Positions 16,941 to 25,007 of a DNA stretch of 55,311 nt are shown here, in pieces; position 1 is the first letter of the stretch, and each line of letters begins with the position of its first letter. The notes beneath the pieces were generated by a model, which was not told where the DNA came from, did not search any database, and was given only the letters and a program-made list of their open reading frames with translations. Position numbers and translations under genes: made by a program. The DNA is from CAYIHX01 sp964363305 (GTDB lineage: Bacteria; Bdellovibrionota; UBA1018), in the NCBI GenBank assembly GCA_964363305.1, contig CAYIHX010000025.1, forward strand, positions 1 through 55,311, written 5' to 3'.

Positions 16941-18472
16941 TGAGACCGAGTCAGTTCACGTTTGTTTTTTTTGCGTTCCTGTTTTCGCAGCAACTCTATG
17001 CGGGGGATCTCTGTCTGAACCCCGACTTGGCTGACCAGCCGATTTTGGCGGAAGGTCGGCCCATTCCCTTGGGTATTTACGCCGATCATCTAAGAAAGTC
17101 GGTATTTACATCGGGCTCCTGTTCCGCAGTTTCCTCAACCGCGCTTTACTGCTTTTTGAGTTTCGGGAAAAAAGAGGAGGTTGAGCAAACTTACTCCTGC
17201 CGTTTGGATATCAAAGCAGAGCATGTTTCGACCTTTGCGCTCTTGGGGTTGCCCGGAAGGGGGAGTCCGGTGTCGCCGGAGCTTGCCCGCTCTAAATACG
17301 ACGAGCTTTTAAACGCTTATCATCTTCTCGAGCAGAGCAATGAGACCGGGTCGGGCGCGGGACTCGACCTGTCGTCGTTACTTCAGCGAATCTCGAGCTA
17401 TGAGAAGATGGTGACCGCCGAAGACTGGCGCCTGCTGCTGGTCGGCCGCGAATGGAAGACTTTGGCGGAGCTGCGTGCGAGGGCCGATGCCGAGGGCGTC
17501 GCTTCCGTCGCGTTGACCGGACGCTCTTTTCTGACCCCTGATGAACTTCGTGTGATGGGACTTGAGACGCTTTATGAGCGGACCAAGCCGTTTACGGTCG
17601 CGGTATTCATCTGCTTGCTGGGTCTCGTGGCCGCTTTAGCGGCGGATCGGTCTCGTTTCTTTTTTCTGGCGACGCCGGTATTGCTGGGGACTCTCATCGT
17701 CACCGAGGTAGCGGGTGTCGCCCTGCGTGTTCTGATTTCTGGACGTGCTCCCGTAACCAATATGTTTGAGACCGTGATGTGGGTGGGGCTCTGCGTACTT
17801 GTTCTTTCAACAGTTCTCGGAATTCTGCTGAAGAATCGGCAGATTTTTGCCGTGGGTTTTGTAGGGAATGCAGCCGCTTTGTTCATGATGGTTTTCGCGA
17901 ATCGGATGCTCGATGGCGGTATTCAGCCCCTGGTACCGGTCTTGCGGTCTAACTTTTGGCTGAGCACGCATGTGACGTCGGTGACCTCTTCTTACGCCTG
18001 TTTCATGTTTTCGGCGGTGCTCGCCAATTTCGTGCTGGCGATGCAGCTTTTAAAGAAAGCTCCTGCCGCATTTGTCGAGCGATGGAACTACGTTATTCGA
18101 ATCGCCATGCAGATCGGCACCGTATTGCTCGCCGCCGGCGTGATCCTCGGCGGCGTGTGGGCTGATTATTCCTGGGGCAGGTTCTGGGGCTGGGATCCGA
18201 AAGAAACCTGGTCGCTCATCGCCTTGATTGTTTACATCGGGATTCTGCATGGTCGGTATGTCGGTTGGTTTCGGGGACTGGGTTTTGCCCGCGCCGGCGC
18301 CCTCGGGTTTTTGTCGATCATCATGGCCTGGTTTGGCGTGAACAACATTCTGGCCGTCGGCCTTCATAGCTATGGCTTTAGTTCGGGTGGCGTGGTCTTC
18401 GTCGTGTCCCTGGTCGCGGTGCAGGTCTTCCTGTCGGCCGCCAGCTACATTCAAGAAGTGCGAACGCGCTGA
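16934..18472 (+). CDS. ccsA: cytochrome c biogenesis protein CcsA/ResC with N-terminal extension
   Basis: 512 residues. ATG 16934 overlaps the resB stop; ATG 16940 is an alternative. The haem-handling tryptophan-rich WWD motif GRFWGWDPKETWSL is near residue 415, between membrane helices, with conserved-type histidines (STHVTSV, ILHGRYVGW, LAVGLHSYGF). The integral part, with about eight helices, begins only near residue 215. Before it lies a signal-peptide-like segment (FVFFAFLFSQQLYAG) and a soluble region of about 190 residues with several cysteines, which ordinary CcsA proteins of about 300 residues lack. The extension may serve apocytochrome handling. Last gene of the operon. Confidence 0.9.
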   Translation: MVMRPSQFTFVFFAFLFSQQLYAGDLCLNPDLADQPILAEGRPIPLGIYADHLRKSVFTSGSCSAVSSTALYCFLSFGKKEEVEQTYSCRLDIKAEHVSTFALLGLPGRGSPVSPELARSKYDELLNAYHLLEQSNETGSGAGLDLSSLLQRISSYEKMVTAEDWRLLLVGREWKTLAELRARADAEGVASVALTGRSFLTPDELRVMGLETLYERTKPFTVAVFICLLGLVAALAADRSRFFFLATPVLLGTLIVTEVAGVALRVLISGRAPVTNMFETVMWVGLCVLVLSTVLGILLKNRQIFAVGFVGNAAALFMMVFANRMLDGGIQPLVPVLRSNFWLSTHVTSVTSSYACFMFSAVLANFVLAMQLLKKAPAAFVERWNYVIRIAMQIGTVLLAAGVILGGVWADYSWGRFWGWDPKETWSLIALIVYIGILHGRYVGWFRGLGFARAGALGFLSIIMAWFGVNNILAVGLHSYGFSSGGVVFVVSLVAVQVFLSAASYIQEVRTR

Positions 18473-18545
18473 TAGTGAGGGAGACGAGCTTGAGTGGATT
18501 CTACTCTCTGCTGGAGCCAAGTAGGCGGGGTTGCCGTTCGGTTGA

Positions 18546-19247
18546 TTATTTGCTGAGTCTGGCGTTATCGACGATCACGGGAAAAAAGTAGCCAGCGCCG
18601 AGCTCTTGATCGATCTGTAGCTTGCCCTTGACGAGGATAGTGTCGCCCACGCGAGCCTGGTCGAGGGTTGTCACGGTGAGGTCGTGGTTTTTATCCTTCT
18701 CTGAGCCCGTTCCGTCCGAGATATGCACCCAGTTTTTCTTCATGATTCCCGGCAAGAACTTAACAACCTGACCCCTCACGAGAACTTCTTTGCCTTTCAG
18801 GGTTTGCTTTTGCGCGTAAACCTCGGCGACGGTTCGGCTGTCGGTACCCTCCGCTTTTTTTACCTTGATGGTTTTGAAATCAATCGCCTTCGCCGTGGGT
18901 TGCCCGCCGTGAGGTGATTGTCCCATGGCTCCGTGGGCGGCTGCCGCTGGTCCACCGAGCGTTCCGAAGTATATTTGGTCGAATTTTCTTTTCAGGTCTT
19001 TGCTTTCGAAATGAGTCATCAAAAGCGGGTTCATGATCTCGGCCATCGCTCCCACCTTAATTGAAGAGCTGGGAATGGCCGCCCATGCCTCGCCTTCTGC
19101 CGTTTTAAGCCGCAAATAGGTATAGTTTTTTGCGTTTTGGATTTCTAAAATCTTTCCGACAACGGAGGTGTCAGCGGACGCAAGGCTAGAGGCAAGAAGA
19201 AGGAATGTGCAAATGAGAGAAAACCCAATCCGTGTCTTTTTAAGCAT
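18546..19247 (-). CDS. periplasmic OB-fold protein (NrfJ-like)
   Basis: 233 residues with a Sec signal peptide (LICTFLLLASSLASA). Two similar beta-rich halves are visible. The first opens VVGKILEIQNAKNYTYLRLK and the second VLVRGQVVKFLPGIMKKNWV with HISDGTG, both typical OB-fold strands of the tRNA_anti or nucleic-acid-binding type. The linker is rich in Gly, His and Ala. Similar exported OB-fold proteins are encoded beside multihaem cytochromes in delta-like bacteria, where they may aid maturation or act as accessory factors. The role is not established. It converges with ccsA. Confidence 0.55.
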   Translation of the reverse strand: MLKKTRIGFSLICTFLLLASSLASADTSVVGKILEIQNAKNYTYLRLKTAEGEAWAAIPSSSIKVGAMAEIMNPLLMTHFESKDLKRKFDQIYFGTLGGPAAAAHGAMGQSPHGGQPTAKAIDFKTIKVKKAEGTDSRTVAEVYAQKQTLKGKEVLVRGQVVKFLPGIMKKNWVHISDGTGSEKDKNHDLTVTTLDQARVGDTILVKGKLQIDQELGAGYFFPVIVDNARLSK

Positions 19248-19335
19248 GGCGGCGCCTTTATTTTTAAATTCAACAGTACTGCCAGTCTATGCCACGGATG
19301 AACGCAGTGAAAGCGAATCCTCGGGGGCAGGGCCT

Positions 19336-20700
19336 CTAGTCGATTCTGCGGTACCTGCGAACGTCATGGCAGGACATCGTGCACTCCCCGCTTGTGGGCG
19401 TCGCAGTGTAGTTGATTGGAACATCAAAAGTCGGACTCATGGGCCACGAAGAGCGAATATTGTGCTGCTGTTCGGTCCCGTGCATGTCATGGCAGGTCGC
19501 GCAGGAACGACCGCCTTCTTTGTTTGGGTTTCCCGCTGCGTCCACGACGTGGTACCAATGCAGGTTTTTACGTACGATCCTCCCGTTTTGAGCGGTGTCG
19601 TTTCTAAACTTCGTCTCGTTTTTGCCGATGTCACGATTGAGCATATTCGGGTTATGGCACTGAAAGCACATTGCGTAGGTATTCTGTCTCGATGAGTCGC
19701 CGGGCACGTAACGAGCGCGGCTCTCTTCGGGAAACGCACGCTTCGCCAGATGAGGAAACGATGATGCGTGAGGTGAATGACAGCCGACGCAGCCAGCTCC
19801 TTCCGGCGCTTCCGGCTGCGCGGGGCCGTGCACGAAGGCCTTCTCGAGGTCAGGGCCGATCGGTCGCGTCACTTTCCCGTCGAGACCTTCGGCCGCCCCG
19901 GTATGGCAAGACATGCAGAGCCCACGGGTATTATTGGCCATGAGAAGCTTGGGGTAGTCGCTGGAGTGGGGCGTGTGGCAATTCAGGCAGCTGAGTTCGT
20001 CTTGCATCGGTCCGTGAATCGTACGCGCCTGTTGCAGGCCCATATCGTGACAACTTAAGCACAGCGCCTGGGGCGCGGCCTTGAGGAGGAACCGTTCACT
20101 CGTGCCGTGCGGGTCATGGCAGTTCGCGCAGGATGCGCCGGTATTGAGGGCGGCGTGGATCTGAGGGTGTCGATCGACGCGGAAATGGCAGCTATAGCAG
20201 GTTTGTTCCGTGTTGCGCGTCACGACTCCCCTTTGGGTGTTGCCGCTGATGTGCTCGTTCGACGCTTCGTGACAGGTGCTGCACAAGCCTGCCCCGGCGG
20301 GGTAGTGCGGGCGCGGTCGCGCAAAGTGGTCATTGTGACAGCTCATGCATTTGGCGCCGTTGTTGTTGGGATTGGAAGGTACGGGAGGCGCGAAATTCGC
20401 CGTCGTCGGCGCGTGACAAGAGATCGCGCACGAGACGTTCATGGGGCGCGCGGATGCGGTGGCGTGGCAAATGTTGCAGTTGCGCTTGGAGTTTTGCAGC
20501 GCTTGGCCTTGCTTCGAGATAAAACTCAGGTGCTCGGTCGACCAGCCGGTCGGGTGAGGGTAGGAATAGGCAGTCGCGTCGCCTTCGCTCACGCTGCCCG
20601 TAGAATCTTCCCGGCTCTGGCTACAGGCTCCGATGAAGAGCACCGCGAGCGCGACGGAAATAGTTTTTGCTGCTGTCCAGAGAGAGCTCGAAGGTTTCAT
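19336..20700 (-). CDS. multihaem cytochrome c lipoprotein (11 CXXCH plus two CX3CH)
   Basis: 454 residues from ATG 20700, chosen because it yields a standard lipoprotein signal ending FIGAC; the frame continues to 20802. Eleven CXXCH sites (CNICH, CMSCH, CSTCH, CYSCH, CANCH, CLSCH, CLNCH, CMSCH, CVGCH, CFQCH, CATCH) and two CX3CH sites (CAISCH near the N-terminus, CTMSCH at the end) give up to 13 haems. Doubled-CXXCH spacing (CANCHDPHGT, CLNCHTPHSSDYPKLL) and the end CTMSCHDVRRYRR echo the cytochrome at 12040 (CATACHGVMRYDR), so the two are homologous. Lipidation suggests an outer-membrane or surface electron carrier. Confidence 0.88.
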   Translation of the reverse strand: MKPSSSLWTAAKTISVALAVLFIGACSQSREDSTGSVSEGDATAYSYPHPTGWSTEHLSFISKQGQALQNSKRNCNICHATASARPMNVSCAISCHAPTTANFAPPVPSNPNNNGAKCMSCHNDHFARPRPHYPAGAGLCSTCHEASNEHISGNTQRGVVTRNTEQTCYSCHFRVDRHPQIHAALNTGASCANCHDPHGTSERFLLKAAPQALCLSCHDMGLQQARTIHGPMQDELSCLNCHTPHSSDYPKLLMANNTRGLCMSCHTGAAEGLDGKVTRPIGPDLEKAFVHGPAQPEAPEGAGCVGCHSPHASSFPHLAKRAFPEESRARYVPGDSSRQNTYAMCFQCHNPNMLNRDIGKNETKFRNDTAQNGRIVRKNLHWYHVVDAAGNPNKEGGRSCATCHDMHGTEQQHNIRSSWPMSPTFDVPINYTATPTSGECTMSCHDVRRYRRID

Positions 20701-20877
20701 GGCGAGGAGCAACATAGGCGCGGTGACACGAGCAATCCAGCGACAAAAAGACCCAATGGCTGAGGTCAGAACGATCGATAAGGCGCTTTTTTCGGGCTTC
20801 ATAGGTTCTCACTCAAACAGTGAGGCGATCATAACAGACACGAAATAACGCAGCAAGTCATTTTGTGTCCAAATCGA

Positions 20878-22122
20878 CTATTTATCTATGGGCGCGGGCT
20901 TTTGAGGGATTGGCCGGTGCCGCAGCTGGCCGGTCTGAATGGCGATCGACACCTTGGTCATCATCGTGAAGAGCAGGGCTCCCAGCGCTAAAATCCCGAT
21001 GCAAAGAACGACCTCGTGCCACGAAGGCACATATTCCATGTAGGTGCCGAGGGGGGACGGGATAAAGCCGGGAAAGACCAATCCCATCCCTTTTTCGATC
21101 CAGATTCCGACGATCACGAACACACAGGCGACTCGCAGAACGGCCGGGTGCCAGAACTTCGTTTCTCGTGACATCAATAGACCGAGGGCAATGCATTGCA
21201 TGACCAGGGATGACCAGATGAAGACCCTGAGGTTGCCTCTGCCGTTATATCCGAAGAGCAGGTAATCGGCGGAGGCCGCGTGCCAAGTGTCCGTGTAGAG
21301 TTCCTTGAAAATCTCACAACCGAACAGGAATAGACTCATGAGTAGCGTGTAAGTCATGACCCGGCGCATGGCCTCGAACACCCGGTCGCTGACTTTCAGC
21401 GCGGTTTTCGCGCGAATGATCGAAAATATGAGAATCAACAACGCGGGGCCCGAGGCGAAAGCGCTGATCAGAAACCGGGGCGCCATGACCGCCGTATTCC
21501 AAAAATAGCGCACCCCGAGCCCTGAGAGCAGAAATGCCGTAACGGTATGAATGCTGACCGCCCAGACAATTGAGATCAGCGCGAAGGGTAGGTAGAATAT
21601 TTTTCGGGGTTTCTGACCCATGTACATCTTATAAAGAAGGTACCCGGGCACGTGCATATTGAGGAGCAGGTAACCGTTGAAGACGAGCACGTCCCAGGCC
21701 AGGAGCGATGTCGGGACATTCAGAATGCCGCCCACTCCGGGGATGAGATGCCAAAAGCGATCGGGGCGACCGATGTCCGTGAAAATAAAGAGCAGGCACA
21801 TCACGATCGCCACCACGGCCAACAGCTCGCCGATGAGGACAACCTCCTTCAATTCAGCGTTGTGGTAGACGTAGGCGGGAAACACGAGGATCACGGCCGC
21901 CGCAGCGACGCCGACGAAGTATACGAAGTTCGCGATTCCCAGGCCCCAGCAAACCTCGTTGGTCATGTGCGTGACGATCAGCCCTTCGTTCAGCTGTTGG
22001 GCATAGACGAGGCTCCCGAAGGCTACGAGCGCGGAGAGGCCGGTAATCCAGCCCATATAAAGGCGGTCGCCGGTCAGCGCGTATTTAATCATGCGGGACC
22101 AGTACACGAAATAATTAATCAT
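20878..22122 (-). CDS. NrfD/PsrC-type quinone-interacting membrane subunit
   Basis: 414 residues with nine or ten membrane helices. NrfD/PsrC/HmeB-like proteins oxidise or reduce (mena)quinol in the inner membrane and exchange electrons with a periplasmic four-cluster Fe-S subunit. Family features are the early GLGIANFVYFVGVAAAA helix, the acidic-arginine turn FTDIGRPDRFWHLI, and SIHTVTAFLLSG. The partner Fe-S protein is at 23319 on the other strand; a tetrahaem gene starts the same leftward unit, two bases upstream. The final FVIVGIWIEKGMGLVFPGFI is common in the complex III-like (ActC/Cbc) branch. No energy-coupling residues can be judged by eye. Confidence 0.87.
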   Translation of the reverse strand: MINYFVYWSRMIKYALTGDRLYMGWITGLSALVAFGSLVYAQQLNEGLIVTHMTNEVCWGLGIANFVYFVGVAAAAVILVFPAYVYHNAELKEVVLIGELLAVVAIVMCLLFIFTDIGRPDRFWHLIPGVGGILNVPTSLLAWDVLVFNGYLLLNMHVPGYLLYKMYMGQKPRKIFYLPFALISIVWAVSIHTVTAFLLSGLGVRYFWNTAVMAPRFLISAFASGPALLILIFSIIRAKTALKVSDRVFEAMRRVMTYTLLMSLFLFGCEIFKELYTDTWHAASADYLLFGYNGRGNLRVFIWSSLVMQCIALGLLMSRETKFWHPAVLRVACVFVIVGIWIEKGMGLVFPGFIPSPLGTYMEYVPSWHEVVLCIGILALGALLFTMMTKVSIAIQTGQLRHRPIPQKPAPIDK

Positions 22123-22124
22123 AA

Positions 22125-22676
22125 TTAATGACTCTCGCTTCGGATTTTAGGGATTACATAGGGCGATTGAATCGGATTTTCGGAGGCTTGCATGGGGGGA
22201 AATTTCACGGAATGAGGACTGTGGCAGTCGATGCAGTTGAACTGCACTTTAGGCTGTCGCCAGCCGCCCATTCTCTTGCCGTGAAGGCCTCGACTCCAAT
22301 CGTCGTACCTGTTTTGGTGGCAGCGCGCGCACACGGCCGACGGTTGTTTGAAATTGGCGGGGTGGCTTTTCGAGCTGAGAAGGTAGTTGTGGTTGTTCGT
22401 GTCGTGGCACATGTTGCAGGACATGGTTCGATTGCCGTGGGTGGGGGAAATGCCGACGTGCTCCAGTTTTAGGGGCCGATTTTTCTTCACGAAGAAGTTC
22501 GATTTTTGGGTGTGGCAAAACTGGCATTCATTAGAGCGCGGAGGAAGAGGGCGCTCCTTCAGCTGGAGCATGCTGTCGTCGGTCAGAATAGGGGGCGGGG
22601 TATCGCTCCCATTCACGCCGCTGCTGATTGCGAGCAGAAGGATCAGATTGAAAAAAAACCACCTAGCGCTTGCCAA
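22125..22676 (-). CDS. tetrahaem cytochrome c, partner of the NrfD subunit
   Basis: 183 residues with a signal peptide (FFFNLILLLAISSGVNG). Four CXXCH sites: CQFCH, CNMCH, CARCH and CIDCH. The stretch GLHGKRMGGWRQPK, then CIDCHSPHSVKF and the end SPYVIPK is shared with the divergent tetrahaem protein at 22822, so the two are paralogues. Proteins with a CxxCHxPHxxxF ending are frequently encoded with NrfD/Fe-S quinone modules and probably take electrons from the Fe-S protein. Only two bases separate it from the NrfD gene. Confidence 0.85.
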   Translation of the reverse strand: MASARWFFFNLILLLAISSGVNGSDTPPPILTDDSMLQLKERPLPPRSNECQFCHTQKSNFFVKKNRPLKLEHVGISPTHGNRTMSCNMCHDTNNHNYLLSSKSHPANFKQPSAVCARCHQNRYDDWSRGLHGKRMGGWRQPKVQFNCIDCHSPHSVKFPPMQASENPIQSPYVIPKIRSESH

Positions 22677-22821
22677 GATAAACCACTCTCGCGTGAAAAA
22701 TTCTTATTTTCGTCTGTGTGTATACTCTCTTTTTTTTCGGCATGTGAACGTATCTTAGGCCTTTGTGTGTTGTTTGGACGCGAAAGTTGCAATGATTTGA
22801 TTTTGTGCGTCAAAAGGACTA
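22677..22821. promoter_or_regulatory. divergent promoter region between two tetrahaem genes
   Basis: 145 bp between head-to-head tetrahaem genes. TGTGTATACT (22717-22726) is a good extended -10 for rightward transcription, though no matching -35 is clear. The region is T-rich. A shared regulator would control both the NrfD and Fe-S halves, but I see no obvious operator palindrome. Confidence 0.4.
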
Positions 22822-23322
22822 TTGTCTAGCTTCATTATGCTGGTGTTCCTGGCGATTCTTCAATTTTGTTCGGCATCCTGGGCTGAATCCCCGGTGGGAG
22901 TTATTGCTCGTGAGTCGCAGATCAAGACGTTTCCATGTTCAAAATGCCATAAGTCTTTTGGGGGAGAATTCTCGTCAGAGCAGGCCAGGACTCACAGACT
23001 ATTCGTGTTCAAGCACATGCCCGAGCATACGGACTGCCGCGTGTGTCATAGTTCAAAGCAGCCTGATCGGCTCAATCTCCTCGATGGGACCCTTATTGGA
23101 TACGACGAAATGCCGCGCTTGTGCGGACAGTGTCACGGGAAAATCGAATTCGAGTGGGGCAAGGGGTTGCACGGCAAGACGGTGGGTTCCTGGCGCGATC
23201 AAAGATCGCGCCTGCTGTGCGCTGAGTGCCATGAACCCCATGCGCCCAAATTTCGTTCGATGGAAGCGATTGCAACGCCGGTTCAGTCGAAATATGTCAT
23301 TCCGAAAGAAGGTCACAAATGA
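22822..23322 (+). CDS. tetrahaem cytochrome c, partner of the Fe-S subunit
   Basis: 166 residues. TTG 22822 fits AAAAGGA four bases upstream; ATG 22837 would still keep most of the signal peptide (LVFLAILQFCSASWAES). Haem sites are CSKCH, CRVCH, CGQCH and CAECH. GLHGKTVGSWRDQR, CAECHEPHAPKF and the end SKYVIPK match the paralogue at 22125. It overlaps the Fe-S gene by four bases (ATGA), so the products are probably made together and may be direct redox partners. Confidence 0.86.
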   Translation: MSSFIMLVFLAILQFCSASWAESPVGVIARESQIKTFPCSKCHKSFGGEFSSEQARTHRLFVFKHMPEHTDCRVCHSSKQPDRLNLLDGTLIGYDEMPRLCGQCHGKIEFEWGKGLHGKTVGSWRDQRSRLLCAECHEPHAPKFRSMEAIATPVQSKYVIPKEGHK

Positions 23323-24287
23323 GCACGGAGAAGAAGCCTGAGGGAGATACGCCTATCGTGAGCGCGATCGAGAGAGTAAGTCGCGCGATTGACATCAAGC
23401 TTTCCGCGAAGGTCGAGCGCCGTTCTTTTTTGAAAGTCGGAGCCGCCGCTGCTGCGGTAGCGGCCGGTCTGGGCCCGACCAAGGGGGCCAAAGCGGCGGG
23501 CCTGTCCTTTGATTCCTTTTTTCAGAAGCATTATAAGAAGCTGACTCCCGAAGAGAAAACGAAGATCTTGCGACGGCTGGAGCGCGAAGAAAAAGCGGAT
23601 TATGGCGTCGACGTCAAGATCGACGACCCGGCCCCGCTCGAGGGCGTGCAGTTCGGTTATTTTCTAAATCTGATGAAGTGCAACGGGAATCGCGCGTGCG
23701 TGGAGGCCTGTCGCAAGGAGAACAACTTAGACGAGTCTATTTCCTACATCAAAGTTTTAGAGATGGATCGCGGGCATTTCAATCTTGAAAAGGGAGATCG
23801 CTTTTACAGCGGAACGGTGCCCAAGGCGGGCAAGTTCTATTTGCCCGTGCAGTGCCAGCAATGCGAGAACGCCCCCTGCGTCAAGGCGTGTCCGATTCAG
23901 GCGACCTGGCCTGAAAAGGAGGGCGTCGTGGTGATCGACTACAATTGGTGCATTGGCTGCCGCTATTGCATGGTCGCCTGTCCTTACGAGGCCCGAAGCT
24001 TCAACTTCAAGAAGCCCGTGGTGAAGGACATTAATCCAAACCAATCCTATCTGAGCAATCGGGTTCGACCCTCGGGCGTCGTCGAGAAGTGCACCTTCTG
24101 CCTGCATCGCACCAGAAAAGGACTGAATCCCGCTTGTCTCGAGGCATGCCCGACCGGTGCTCGCAAGTTCGGGAACATGCTGGATCCAAACAGCGAGGTT
24201 TCCCAGATCTTCCGAGAGAAGAAACTTTACATCCTCAAGGAAGAGCTCAATACGCTCCCGCGGTTCTACTACTATTTCGACGAATAG
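23319..24287 (+). CDS. Tat-exported four-cluster Fe-S protein (NrfC/HybA/DsrO-like)
   Basis: 322 residues. ERRSFLKVGAAAAAVAAGLG (about 34-53) is a twin-arginine signal, set unusually far from the N-terminus, so the folded protein is exported. Cluster motifs: QCQQCENAPCVKACP, WCIGCRYCMVACP and KCTFCLHRTRKGLNPACLE followed by ACP, each complete. The first motif is KCNGNRACVEAC, in which the second cysteine of CxxCxxC is replaced by Asn, so that cluster is probably 3Fe-4S or has a non-Cys ligand. It should pass electrons between the NrfD subunit and tetrahaem cytochromes in the periplasm. A membrane anchor is not evident. Confidence 0.87.
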   Translation: MSTEKKPEGDTPIVSAIERVSRAIDIKLSAKVERRSFLKVGAAAAAVAAGLGPTKGAKAAGLSFDSFFQKHYKKLTPEEKTKILRRLEREEKADYGVDVKIDDPAPLEGVQFGYFLNLMKCNGNRACVEACRKENNLDESISYIKVLEMDRGHFNLEKGDRFYSGTVPKAGKFYLPVQCQQCENAPCVKACPIQATWPEKEGVVVIDYNWCIGCRYCMVACPYEARSFNFKKPVVKDINPNQSYLSNRVRPSGVVEKCTFCLHRTRKGLNPACLEACPTGARKFGNMLDPNSEVSQIFREKKLYILKEELNTLPRFYYYFDE

Positions 24288-24414
24288 GTAAGTACGCGGA
24301 TTAATACACCTAGTTGGTTTATTTCGTGGTGATTCGGCCTCGCATCGGGTGTACGGATGCCGGGCTTGTGTTAAACTACTGGGGAGCAGTGGGATCATCG
24401 GATGAGTGGATTTT

Positions 24415-24984
24415 ATGGGGCTGATATTCAATAAGTTCGTTTTAGTGGCGACAGCCGGGCTCTTTTTCTTTTGCGCTTCGGGCTGGGACGGGATCGCCGA
24501 CGTGCCGGTGCGGTCGTATCACAGCATCCATCCGCCGATACTCAAGGAGAAGGGGGGTTGGTTCAAGAAGGAGCAGTGCGATGGATGCCATTTGGCGGGC
24601 AACAACGACGTTCCGATGAGGCGCGAGAACTGCGAGAAGTGTCACTCGGCGGAGTCTTACCCGAATGGACAGCCTCTTTTTGCCCAGGAATCACCCAGGA
24701 GCTGTACGTGGTGCCACAACCGCACGCCGTACGTGCGCGACCGCGCGAGAGGCGAGTGGACCGAGCTTCACGCCAAGCCTCATCACCAGAACTGTCTCGA
24801 TTGCCACAATACGCAACATCGGAACATGCGCCCGGGTCGGGCTCAATGTATCGCCTGCCATCGAAACAAGGCGACCCATTGGGCGGATGCGCCTTTTTGC
24901 TACTCCTGCCACTCCTTTTCGTCGCGGGGTCTGCGCGATCCGAAGCCAGATCCTGTGGGTAACGGCGCTATTATTGTTCCCTAG
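24415..24984 (+). CDS. hexahaem cytochrome c
   Basis: 189 residues from ATG 24415; GTG 24406 in the same frame is possible. The signal peptide or anchor is FVLVATAGLFFFCASGW. Six CXXCH sites: CDGCH, CEKCH, CTWCH, CLDCH, CIACH and CYSCH. Histidines between motifs (YHSIHPPIL, LHAKPHHQ) can serve as distal ligands. It lies 127 bases after the Fe-S gene and may have its own promoter. Likely a periplasmic carrier between the quinone module and larger cytochromes. Converges with the permease gene, 23 bases away. Confidence 0.83.
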   Translation: MGLIFNKFVLVATAGLFFFCASGWDGIADVPVRSYHSIHPPILKEKGGWFKKEQCDGCHLAGNNDVPMRRENCEKCHSAESYPNGQPLFAQESPRSCTWCHNRTPYVRDRARGEWTELHAKPHHQNCLDCHNTQHRNMRPGRAQCIACHRNKATHWADAPFCYSCHSFSSRGLRDPKPDPVGNGAIIVP

Positions 24985-25007
24985 CCGTAAGGGGGGCGCC
25001 GCCGAGA

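Noticed and set aside
12040..24984. Nitrite reductase (NrfA) or a molybdopterin reductase in the cytochrome block
   Set aside because: No CXXCK site and no molybdopterin-type protein is encoded; only electron-transfer and maturation proteins are seen.
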